Source of the DNA: Cokeromyces recurvatus
Taxonomy: Eukaryota > Mucoromycota > Mucoromycetes > Mucorales > Mucoraceae
Length of the DNA: 64,000 nucleotides
Direction of reading: 5' to 3'
Assembly (NCBI RefSeq): GCF_025118155.1
Contig: NW_026251411.1
Span: 1 to 64,000, forward strand
Within the stretch, counting starts at the first letter, position 1, and every line of letters begins with the position of its first letter. A program made the translations under genes and the position numbers. Positions 1 to 10,877 of this stretch are shown here, piece by piece. The notes below the pieces were generated by a model. It made no database searches. It saw nothing but the letters and a program-made list of their open reading frames with translations, and had not been told where the DNA came from.

Positions 1-711
1 TATCTTCTATCATATACTGAATAAAAATATACCACTTCTTTTAAACAATAAATCAAGCAATGCAATTGTATAAACATATTGATTTATGGAATATACTTTA
101 TACACAGAGCCAAATTTGATGTAATTATTATGATCTGAATATACTACAATTTGTTAAGAGGGCCTTTATTCCATTTATAATATTTAAGTAAAAGAATAGA
201 AATGCTATGAAATTATATATACAAAAAAGTAATAATAATTAAAAAACAATACTGATATAGCATATCTAGAATTAATTATGAAAAAGAGTAAGCTTTTAAA
301 AGCTATAACTTTAAAATTTAAAATCACAAAACTCTGTGTAATTCTATTCTTATTGATATAAAGTTACAACTAGTTAATTATAAGATATCTACTGAATGAC
401 ATAATTTATTAAGTAGGCAAGAACACAATTTCCCCACTTTAAAAGCATAATATGAATATTTTAATATTATATACTCCATTTTTTTTTATTTTTATTTTTA
501 TTTTTTTTTTTCTTAAAATGGTTGCTATAAATATTATAAGCGAATCTAATATCATACTCTACTTTCCATTTAGTGTCTGTAAATAACTATTTTTGTATCT
601 TTTTACTTACAATTTGCATCAAAAAGTTGAATTTTTCGCTAAAAGAAAAAAGTAAACGTCATGAGAACCTATCCAATCATAACCAACAAAATTCATAAAT
701 TGCTGCTGTTA

Positions 712-753
<42 letters not shown>

Positions 754-928
754 TATTTATAGATTTTTATATCCAAATAGCAAACACATATTTGAATTAT
801 TTATTCTTTATTAAAAGAAGTATATATTTCTGAACTCCTTTTTTTGTGTTTCTCTATTTTATTTTTTAACAATCCTATTTTATAATCTCATTCTCCTTTT
901 TAATTTTTATCTTATTTTTATACACAAG
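1..928. other. Upstream intergenic region, AT-rich
   Basis: No open frame of note and no RNA gene was seen. It holds a run of about 31 T at 716-746 and a pyrimidine-rich stretch just before the Psy2 start, which probably form that gene's promoter and leader. Confidence 0.6.
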
Positions 929-3900
929 ATGACAGAAGAAACTTTGATTTCAGATCAAGAACTTACGTCGATAGCTCATCGTGTCAAGATTTACCAGCTC
1001 AACATGGATACAGTTTGGGAAGATAAAGGGACAGGTTTCTGTTCCTATCAGTTGGTAATTATAACGCGTCTACTAAATAGTAGATTTTATTAATTTCATC
1101 TAATAGGGGTCTGAAGGAAAACCAGATCAAATCATTGTTCGTTCTGAAAATGATGATAAAATTATATTGGCTTCTAATGTATTTAAGCGTCGCTTATATC
1201 AAAGACAACAAGGTATACTATATAAAGTTTGTCTAGATTTCAAATTAATCTTGTTTTCATTAAACAAAAAAAAAAAAAAAAAAAAAAAAAACAAAAAAAA
1301 AGATACATTAATTGTTTGGACTGAAGATGATAATCGCGATCTAGCTTTAAGTTTTCAAGATTATCATAGCTGTGAAGAGATTTGGTAAAAATAAGGAATA
1401 TTGTCCATCTTAAAAGCTTATCAATATTTTTTTTTCTGTAGGCAAAATATAAATAAGAAACAAGAAGGTAATATATTTACCAGGGGTAGCGTATTGTTTA
1501 CTTAATTCTATTTAGATAATAATGGCGGCCTTTCTCCAACTGATTCACCAGAGAATACAACATTGCCTGAACCTGAAATGTCTAATTTGAAAGAAATTTT
1601 AAAAGTCTTATCTTCAGCCTATTCTCTATTTGAAAAGGATAAAATTGCTACATTCATTTCAATTGAGGTAAAGAATCATGACACTCATTTTACTTGAAAC
1701 TTATTTGTATAAATAGAATTATATTCAAAAATTATTAAACCTATTTGAAACTTGCGAAGATTTGGAAGACATTGCAGATTTACATCTTTTGTATGATATT
1801 ATATTGAAAATATGTAAGTTTATTTATACATGTGTGTACTTGTATTAAAGTTTTTTTTTTTATATATGTTGCTATTAAAAAGTAATGCTAACTGATCATG
1901 GAATTATTGAACAACTTGTTACTGATGAACATGTATTTAACTTTATGGGAATATTAGAATGTAAAACAAAACAAAAAAAAAATACATGTATGTAGATAGC
2001 TAATCATTAAATATATACATACATGTTTAAATAGATAATCCAAATACTCCTGATTTAAAAGCAAAGCATAGAGAATTCCTAAGAACGAAAGGTAACATTA
2101 AGCAGATTGTAGAATTTAACGATAAATCAATCAAAAGAAAGATAAATCAAACGTTTCGATTGGAATATCTTCAAACAATCCTATTACAAAATACAAAAGA
2201 AATAGACGATTCATTAATTAGTTTGTTAAATAATATTATATTTCAAAATCATGTTGAAATCGTAAATCACATACAAAACAATCATACTTTATTAAATGAA
2301 TTATTTCAATACGAGGAAGATAAACGAGATGACGTAATACAATTCATTCATCAACTATGTCAACTTGCAAAGCAAATGCAGGCATCTATTCGACTCCATT
2401 TATTTAGATCGTTATCAACTTATGGATTACTCGACATTATGTGCTACTCACTTGTTCATTCTGATAAAACTATTCGTACTACCGCTGTTAATTTACTTCA
2501 ATCATTTACTGAACTTGATGTTAGTACAGTTCGTAGCCATTTATTAACACAGACAATGCAAAAGAGAGACAAGCCACTATTAATTCAAATCATTGTGGAA
2601 CAATGTGCTGCAGATGCCAATCATGAATTGAAGATACAGTATTTTGAAATCTTGAGACATTTATTAGATTCAAATAATAATAATAATAATCATAGTAATT
2701 CACCACCTATTAATGATGTAAGTTGAATGATAAGATGAATAGAATTACAAACATAAATATACTTAAATATACCATTAGCTACATGGAAAAAAGTCATCTG
2801 AAATAGATGAATTTTTAGATTTATTTTATGAGAAATACATGGATGCATTCTTAAAACCTATTAAAGATTTAGAAATAAAAGACATGTATTTGAAAGGTAA
2901 TTTAGTTATATATTTATAAAATACACGGACACTGATATGTATATAAATGTGTTTTTTTTTTTTGTAATGTAGGACCTGTTGAACCTTTAGAATTAACATC
3001 GGATCAGGCACAATTATGTCTTTACATTTGTGAATTTATAAATTTTATGGTCAGAAATCATGGATACCGTAGTAAATATGTAATGTTAAATTCAGATACA
3101 GTAAAAAAAGTTTTACAATTATACAGATCAAAATATACATATATTAAATTATGTAAGCAATCATTCATTATTATTATTAGCAGTAGTATTTTTTATTCAT
3201 TATTTTATTATTAGGCGCTTTACGATTTATTCGTATTTGTATCTCAATATCAGATGAATTTTATATCCAGTGTCTTTTAAAAAACAAAGTATTTGAACCA
3301 ACAATTCGTATATTTTTAGATACAAATGGACGAGATTGTTTACTAAATTCAGCATGTCTTGAATTGTTAGAATATATTAGAAAGGTAAAAAAAGAAAAAA
3401 AAAAAGAAAAAAAAATCAAGCTGAATTTTATATCGTTATTCATATTTGAATAGGAAAATATCAAAGTGCTTGTGGATCATTTAATCACTAAATTTGGCTC
3501 AGTGCTGGACACAATTACATATATTTCAACTTGTAAACAATTGCGATTAAAATATGAGCATAATTTAAAAGCTCAGGAAGAATTAAATAATGAAAATGAT
3601 GATTTATCAAGGTAAAAAAAAAAAAAATAAAATAAAATAAAAAAAAATTCATTCTATATTAACATTACTCCACTATTTAATAGTAAATCAGATAAAAATA
3701 TAAATCATGATGGCTGGTCATCATCCACTGTTGATGACGGCGAAGAAGAATATTTTAATACATCAGATGAAGAAAAGGAAGAAACTGATTCACTAACGCC
3801 ACAAACATCTAAAGAAACTCACTTACCAATAACTCCATTAGTAAACTATGATGATGACGATGACGACGACGACGACGATGATGAAGCAATAATAGAAGAT

Positions 3901-4116
3901 AAAGAAGAATCAAGATCACTAAAACGTAAAGCCGTTGATGATAATGAAGAAGAGGAAAAGGAAGAATCGAATAGTACTAAATCTTTACCACCGCCTTTTA
4001 AGTCAAGAAAAGTATTAGAAGAAGATGAAGATGATTTGTTAACTAAACGTAAACCATTAACTCTTGCAAAAAAGATTGTAATCAAAACTGCGAATATTAA
4101 AAGAACGCGTTCATAA
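929..4116 (+). CDS. PSY2: Protein phosphatase 4 regulatory subunit 3 (Psy2/SMEK family)
   Basis: This is the regulatory subunit that targets the PP4 catalytic subunit to substrates; in other organisms it acts in the DNA-damage response, including gamma-H2AX dephosphorylation. The ATG at 929 opens [11 protein letters not shown] and leads into an EVH1/PH-like domain of about 100 residues ([45 protein letters not shown]), followed by the SMK-1/armadillo-like helical region. About ten short GT-AG introns join the frames; the first three are at 1055-1106, 1213-1302 and 1385-1441, and each keeps the frame open. The last exon encodes a strongly acidic Asp/Glu-rich tail with basic clusters (KSRK, KRKP, KRTRS) that look like nuclear localisation signals, and ends at TAA 4114. 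Family assignment is firm from the N-terminal domain and the acidic tail. Exact borders of the middle exons are inferred. Confidence 0.9.
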
Positions 4117-4158
4117 TGTATTATAAATAAATAATAATGAAATATATACACTACTTTA

Positions 4159-4545
4159 TTAATAAGACATAACAGGAATTAAAAACCCATTCTCCTCCTC
4201 TTCTTCATTTTTACATGTATAGTGAGTAGATAATTGAGTGAAAAATAAGGGTGTTAATGAATGAGTATTAATAGTTAATTTTGGTCTCCTGGATGGCTTT
4301 ATAATAGATAAATCAAGTGGCTTTATTAAAGGTCTTGTTATTGTGACTTGTTGTTGTGACACTTGTTTATGATGAGGTATAGTAGCAGCAGTCATAGTAG
4401 AGGAGGGTTGATCATTTATTATTGATGATGTGTAGTAATAGGATCTATCATATTCATCAGCGCTATAAGTTAAAATGATTGTATCTTGTAGATTAAAGCG
4501 TACAGTTTTAGTAGTAGTAGTAGTAGTAGTAGTAGTAAAAGGCAT
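4159..4545 (-). CDS. Small protein with a fungal RVxF-type PP1-docking signature
   Basis: This is a single-exon protein of 128 residues starting MPF and a poly-Thr run coded by a (TAG/ACT)n microsatellite. Residues about 13-35 read KTVRF, then a hydrophobic stretch, then TYSADEYDRS. A VxF followed by a TYS..EYDR block is, to my knowledge, the pattern of the Glc7/PP1-binding segment at the C-terminus of Bni4/Afr1-like fungal proteins; here it lies at the N-terminus. The rest is low-complexity with a basic PSRRPKL segment and a Glu-rich tail. Its stop lies 42 bases from the stop of the convergent Psy2 gene. PP1 binding is inferred from the motif only. It could instead be an unrelated disordered protein. 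Confidence 0.55.
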   Translation of the reverse strand: MPFTTTTTTTTTKTVRFNLQDTIILTYSADEYDRSYYYTSSIINDQPSSTMTAATIPHHKQVSQQQVTITRPLIKPLDLSIIKPSRRPKLTINTHSLTPLFFTQLSTHYTCKNEEEEENGFLIPVMSY

Positions 4546-4610
4546 TGTTTGTAAGGAAAATATAGGGAAAAGGGATCCTTTTTATAAAGCCCTTTTATAC
4601 AAACAAACAG

Positions 4611-4642
<32 letters not shown>

Positions 4643-5026
4643 CAAAAAAGTCTATTTTTATCTTTTAAGTTTGGGACCAATAATGATTATTTTTATTTTT
4701 ATTTTCATTCTATTTTCGTCTATTATTTTTTCTTTTTTGTAAATACACTATTTATCAACTAGACTTTATTATTTATGACTTTATATAAACAAAGCCATAA
4801 CATTGACATAAAGTTTTGTTGAATTCTTTCATCTTTTTGAAACTAATCGTTCATCAACTATGGAATAAAAATAAAGAAAGGTAGATGCCACTGTCTATGT
4901 TCAAATTCAGTTGAAAAAAAAAATTAAAAAAATAAAAATTTCTCAACTTTATCTTTTCTTTTAAGGAAATGTCAAGTTGTGGTATTTCTTATAACTCATG
5001 TTTACTTTTTTATTATAAATAATAAT
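4546..5026. other. Intergenic region with (AC)n microsatellite
   Basis: This is the promoter side of the small docking protein and the 3' side of the kelch-BTB gene. It holds about 14 AC units at 4610-4638 and a TTTATAAA box near 4580. No other feature was seen. Confidence 0.5.
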
Positions 5027-7123
5027 TCAATTAACGGTCATGTCAGAATTAGTAGAGGGTAATGCTATTGTCGTATTAAGTGGTATAAATTCATTATTAT
5101 TAATAATAGTAGCTATTTGTGTACTACGTTGTTGAGGATCGATATTATTTTGATGATAACCAGTACCATCTTGATTATAGGTAACAATACATTGAAGAGA
5201 AGGTGTCATGAATCTTGTTTTGCCTATTTCTAATACTGCTTCATTAGGTACCGCATCTAAAAATTCTTTTCTAATGGAAGCTGGCAAATCCATCAACATG
5301 TTTGATTTTAATATAAAGCCATAATTTTGAAACATAAAGTTGAGAACAAGCATTTTTAATCCTATTTCTTCAGCCAAGATTGCTTTTTCAAAAATCAAAC
5401 CACAATTTTCAATAGTTAAATAGCATCTATAAAGTCTTTCACAACATAACTTTTTTAATTTTTGTAAACAATACAAGTTGGCTAACACAAGCAATTCACA
5501 AATAATCTCACAAGTTTCAGATTCGTCTAATCGATCACTATATAAAAATTTTAAAAAGGCCATCACTACTTCAACAGGTTCAGGAATGGTCATCTTTTGT
5601 TCAATAGCTTCTAGCATACCAGACTTATGAATATTCTTAAAGTGCGGCCAACGAGTTAATAAGATGACTTGATGAACATGTATCTTTTCTCCATTAGCAG
5701 CAAAAATAGAAAAATCAGATAATTCAGGTGTATTCAATAATTGCATAAATTCTACTGATAATTTTGAGTCAGGTATATCATAAAAACCTAAGGATTCACT
5801 ATGAATAATAAAAGCATCTCTATAACCAAAAAAAAAAAATGAGTGAGCTAAAGAAAAGAAAGATAATCAAACTCGTTCTCTTTCTTTCTACTTGCCTAAA
5901 ATGATCATATCCATAAGCTCTATAAGGATCCATATTACCAAGAAATAATAAATGATGACTATTTACTTCAGATTCTTCTTCTTTATTAAATATTCCAAAA
6001 TAATTCCAATTCCCTACTTCAAAATGTCGATCACAATCCTGTTTTTCCCATTCTAAAGCATCTAAATCTAAAGACCAAAGACTATGAATAGACTCACTAT
6101 CATGTTGACCATTTACAAATCTTCCAAATACAAATAGCTTTCCACATATTGTATCACAAAAATGTTGACTCTTTAAAAGCACCATACCTTGATTACTATT
6201 ACTGCTAAGAACTAAATGAGGCGTAAAAGGTAGTTTCGAAAGATTGACCATAAACAGATCAGACACAGTGCTACCTTGCTCGTCTTTCCCTGCAAATATA
6301 TACATTTTATGTCCAATAAGTGTAGCTGAATGATTATATCTAGGCGGCATATGATTGTATTTTGTCCAAATCATTTCATTTAAATCAAGTATACAAATGT
6401 CATCTAATACATAAGTGCCTATATTATCTATTCATATTAATATGAATACTATTATCACTGGCATTAAATACTTGTTACATTCTGAGCTTCTAGCAAATCC
6501 ACCATATATAATTAATTTATCTTTATAGACTATGGCACTATGTAAATAACGTGCTGTAATACTATTCTTAATTGTAGGCTGATACCATGCTGATGTCTTG
6601 ATATCAAAAATATAGACATCTCCACAATAGTCTTGGTTTTCATTACAGCCACCTATTTTTTTTTTTTTTTTTTTTTTTAGGAATGTTATAATTATCTATT
6701 TTTGGTAATTTTTAAACATACCAAATACAATCATAGTATTTTTCCATCTAGTCATAGTATGTCCATATCTTGAAGAAGGTGGTGTACCTATTACATTCTA
6801 AAAATATACCAACAAAAAAAAAAAAAAGAAAAAGAAATAAATACTTTATAATAGAAGGACATACACACGTATATATATAAACATATACAAATATGTATAC
6901 ATGTATATATTGTATTATTTATTATAATAGGACGAACCTGAATACTTTTCCAACGCATAGTTATTAAATCAAGGCAATGTAAATCATCAGTAACATTACC
7001 ACCACCACCACCAAATGCATATAGTTGTTGATCTACTTTAACGAATGATGGCCTCCATATACCAACTATATTATCTCCTGATGTTTGTATAGGATGACTG
7101 TGTTTTAAAGGCAAAGCCAACAT
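5027..7123 (-). CDS. Kelch-repeat protein with C-terminal BTB/POZ domain
   Basis: Spliced exons encode kelch repeats first (QLYAFGGGGGNVTDDLHCLD, a TPPSSRYGHTM-type block, KLIIYGGF, YNHSATLIGHKMYIFAGKDE, KLFVFGRF). A BTB domain follows, with TPELSDFSIFAANGEKIHVH, VILLTRWPHF, and a C-terminal BACK-like helical part. Kelch before BTB is the LZTR1-like or Ral2-like order, the reverse of the common BTB-BACK-kelch order. Such proteins are usually Cullin-3 adaptors or Ras-pathway scaffolds; the role here is inferred. At least three introns are visible, one with a long T tract near 6657-6680. The start is uncertain: ATG 7123 follows a possible acceptor at 7130, and a MRFHS-encoding leader exon at 7269-7312 does not join in frame, so it may be untranslated leader. 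Confidence 0.75.
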
Positions 7124-8030
7124 AGTATTCTATATACGAATATATCAATATATAAAAAGGTGCTGAAGATATATATGGTGTTAGGAAAAGATAAAAAAAG
7201 AGAAAATAAAGTCAAATAAAAAAAAAAAGATAAAATAAATAAAATAAAAGACAAAGAATGAGATTTACCTCGTTTTATTATCATTACAGCTATTGTTGCT
7301 ATGAAAACGCATTATAGGGGTTAGTAGGGAGAGAGAGAAAAAAAAAAGTCCTTTTATTATTACGTAATATTTTGTGTTATTATTATTATTATTGTAAACA
7401 AAGAGCACAATATGTTTCAATTTAATAACCCACTTAAATTGGTAACGCTGTATTTTCCCCGGTTCTTATGAATAAAATGCACTATGAATTGGCCTTTAAT
7501 AAATAATTTATGTTTTATATAATAATAATAGATTTCCTAAATACATGCACTACTACTACTACTACTACTACTATTTTTAAGGCAATGATAAAGTTACTTT
7601 ACTTGGTTATACTCTTCACATGATTCTACGAGAGGATTCTAATGTACTTTAAAGAAGCCTTTTATAATAAAAGAGAGTCTTAGAATGATAAATTATTTCT
7701 AAAACAAGTATAAAAATAATAAACACAAGTTAAGCTTTTTTAAGTTATGTTGTTGAAATAGCCATTCTTCAAATATTAATATAGATTATTGGCGTTACTG
7801 CTTATCATGAAGATATATGTATATATGCGTTTATACATTTATACATTTATACATTTATATATTCATATATTTATACATATGCATTTATATGTATTTGTAT
7901 ATATTTGTATATGTTTTTTTTTTTTATCTGAAATTAATCAAACTTATTAGTGTGCCTACATCTCCGAATTAAAAGCAGAAGTGGTACTAAATTTCTTCTT
8001 TTCTTATTGTTATTTTTCTTATATTTGTAT
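7124..8030. other. Divergent promoter region with microsatellites
   Basis: This lies between the kelch-BTB gene and the Cla4-type kinase, which are transcribed away from each other. It holds a CTA trinucleotide run at about 7549-7574 and a TATACATT-like tandem array at about 7830-7915, then a T tract at 7915-7926. No RNA gene was seen. Confidence 0.5.
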
Positions 8031-8554
8031 ATGCCTGAAATTATTAAAGAAGGTTATCTCTCTTTGAAAGAAGAAGGTTTAAGGGCTTGGATCTGGTCTA
8101 AAAGATATTGTGTATTAAGAGATCAATCTTTAACTTTTCATCGTAATGAGGTATATTTATTTGAATTTCATCATGACTTATTATATTCATAACTTCTTTA
8201 GGCTGGACAATGTATTGGCTTAATATTTTTAAAAGAAATTGGTTCTGTAACGAGAATAGACCTTAAACCTTATTGCTTTGAGATATCTGCAAAAGACAAA
8301 ACATATTATATTGCTTGTAAAAGTGATGAAGAACTTTATAGTTGGATGGATGAAATTTACAATGTAAGTCCTTTTTATTTTTATTCTGTTTTATTTTAAA
8401 AATAATAATAACTATCATTAAAATAGAGATCATCTGTTGGAACTTCAAGTCCAACTAATTTCATTCATAATGTTCATGTTGGTTTTGATCCAATTACAGG
8501 CGCTTTCACAGTAAGATATTTTACCAACAATAATAAGAAAAGAAAAAAAATAAT

Positions 8555-8595
<41 letters not shown>

Positions 8596-10641
8596 AGGGA
8601 CTACCCGATCAATGGACTCGTTTGTTAAAAGGTTCAGCCATTACAGCTGAAGATGCAGCAAAGAATCCTCAAGCAGTTTTAGATGTACTAGAGTTTTACG
8701 CTGAACAAACAAAACGTGAAGAAGAAGAATATGGTACATCTCAACTTCAGGGCGCTGTTGAACGCATGAGTGGTTTGGGATGGGCAAAGATGATGCAAGA
8801 AAACTCACTTCAACAAACAAGTCAAAAGAAACCCATTCCTAATGTAAAATTACCTTCCAAAAATATACCTCCTAGACCTGCTCCTCCTCCCCCTTCTGCA
8901 CTTCAAGCCCTTTCTGAATTAAAAATACAAGTAAGTTTCCCATGTAAAGAAATAAATGTATACAAACTAATAGTCAATTAGGAACAACAAACACAATTAC
9001 CACCGCTGCCAAGACCTACACATAAATTAAATATGATTACACCTGCTTCACCAGTAAGTATATTATATTATATTATATTATATTATATTATATTATATTA
9101 TATTATATTATATTGCATATAATAATATAATAATATAATATAATTATAACTAATTATAATATAAATTATTAGGGTAATTACGCTTTACCATCTAGAGATC
9201 AAAATGAAAGTCCGATTCCCACTGGTAAATTAGTTAAAGATATTCACCTAGAAAAAGTTTTGGGTTCAGAAAGGGTTCCAATTCGTACAAGTAGTGTCGA
9301 TTATTATCAACAACAGGTATCCAGAGAAAAAGAACAACAGCAATTAGAAAGTGAACGTGAAAGAGAAAGAGAGCGCTTATATAAAGAAAGAGAAAGAGAA
9401 AAGGCAGCTGCTCAAGTATCGTCCAAGAAGAAGGTTGAACAAAGAATTAGTACAATGACTGAAGCTCAAATTATGGAAAAACTTCGTAAGTTATCTACGT
9501 ATATAGTTGCTTGTATATGTATCTATTTATATTGATTTCACCTCTCCCTTTCATATATGTATATGCATATATAGGTTCTGTTGTTTCTAAAGGTGATCCT
9601 AATGAATGCTATAAAAAAATTAAAAGAGTGGGACAAGGGTACGAAAAAAAAAGTAATTTCATATATGTGATTTGAATGCTTATATGTACCTTTTCGTTAA
9701 TTAGTGCATCTGGTTCTGTTTATGTTGCAAACTCTCTTGCTACAAATACAAAAGTGGCAGTTAAACAAATGGATTTGGCAAATCAACCTCGTAAAGAACT
9801 TATTGTTAACGAAATCTTGGTGATGAAGGAATCACAACATCCCAATATTGTTAATTTCCTTGATGCTTTCCTTATTGGAAGCTCTGATTTATGGGTAGTA
9901 ATGGAATATATGGAAGGTGGCGCTTTAACAGATGTCATTGATAACAATAGTAAAATGACTGAACAGCAAATCTCAACCGTATGTCTTGAAACTGTTGCAG
10001 GTCTTCATCATTTACATTCACAAAATATTATTCATAGAGATATCAAGTCCGATAATATCTTACTTAATTCTCAGGGACATGTTAAAATTAGTGACTTTGG
10101 TTTCTGTGCAAAATTAACAGATCAAAAGAGAAAACGTGCAACTATGGTAGGAACACCATATTGGGTAAGTTTGTTTCCATCTTAATTATATACTACAATT
10201 GAAATAACTCGTTATTATCATAGATGGCACCCGAGGTAGTAAAGCAAAAAGAATATGGTGCTAAAGTGGATATTTGGTCACTTGGTATTATGGCTATTGA
10301 AATGATCGAGAATGAACCACCTTATCTTGATGAAGAGCCATTAAAGGCCCTATATCTTATCGCAACAAATGGTACTCCAACATTGAAAAACCCTGAAAGA
10401 TTATCAAATGAGTTGAAATCCTTTTTAGCTGTATGTCTTTGCGTTGATGTCAGATCTCGAGCAACTTCTTTAGAATTAATGAATGTAAGTTTATTATTAT
10501 TCTTTCTTTCTTTTTTTTTTTCTTGGTTTTGCTTATATTTATTTTCATTCTTTTTTTTTTTAGCATGAGTTTCTTAAAAAGGCTGGTCCTTTAGAAATTT
10601 TGGCGCCTTTACTGAAATTCAGAACAAAAACAAAGATCTAA
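8031..10641 (+). CDS. CLA4: p21-activated kinase, PH-CRIB-kinase architecture (Cla4 type)
   Basis: This is a Rho/Cdc42-activated Ser/Thr kinase for polarity, septin assembly and morphogenesis. A PH domain comes first ([39 protein letters not shown]). Next is a CRIB domain, with [13 protein letters not shown] and [10 protein letters not shown], then a proline-rich linker ([11 protein letters not shown]) and a long Arg/Glu coiled-coil-like stretch. The C-terminal kinase shows [34 protein letters not shown] and GTPYWMAPEVV, so all catalytic residues are present. ATG 8031 was chosen because [10 protein letters not shown] is the PH start; the upstream in-frame ATG at 7950 would add a Leu/Phe-rich stretch atypical of the family. 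Several GT-AG introns are present; one carries an ATATT pentamer array and one ends in a 34-T tract. The intron within the CRIB falls exactly before GLP. The gene ends KTKI at TAA 10639. Confidence 0.92.
8558..8591 (+). repeat. Poly-T tract before an acceptor in the Cla4-type gene
   Basis: A run of 34 T precedes the TAAATAG acceptor of the intron that splits the CRIB domain. It is probably length-variable, and copy number may be misread in assemblies. Confidence 0.8.
9059..9114 (+). repeat. TATTA pentanucleotide microsatellite
   Basis: About eleven perfect TATTA units lie inside an intron of the Cla4-type kinase gene and are followed by a degenerate AATAT field. It is non-coding and should be spliced out. 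Confidence 0.9.
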
Positions 10642-10877
10642 AAAGTTGAATACATAATTCTACAACTATTTAAAGGAAATAGATTTATAAAATAAATATA
10701 AATTTATTATTATTATTATTATTATTATTTTTTTCAAATCCTGCCATTTCCAATATTAGACTTAAAAAAAAAAAGTAGTAACCTTTCGAAAATTTATTAT
10801 GTAATAATAGATTGTGTATTGTGAATACTATTTATGTACTGTTATTATTTATTTCTACTATATAAAATATATTACAT

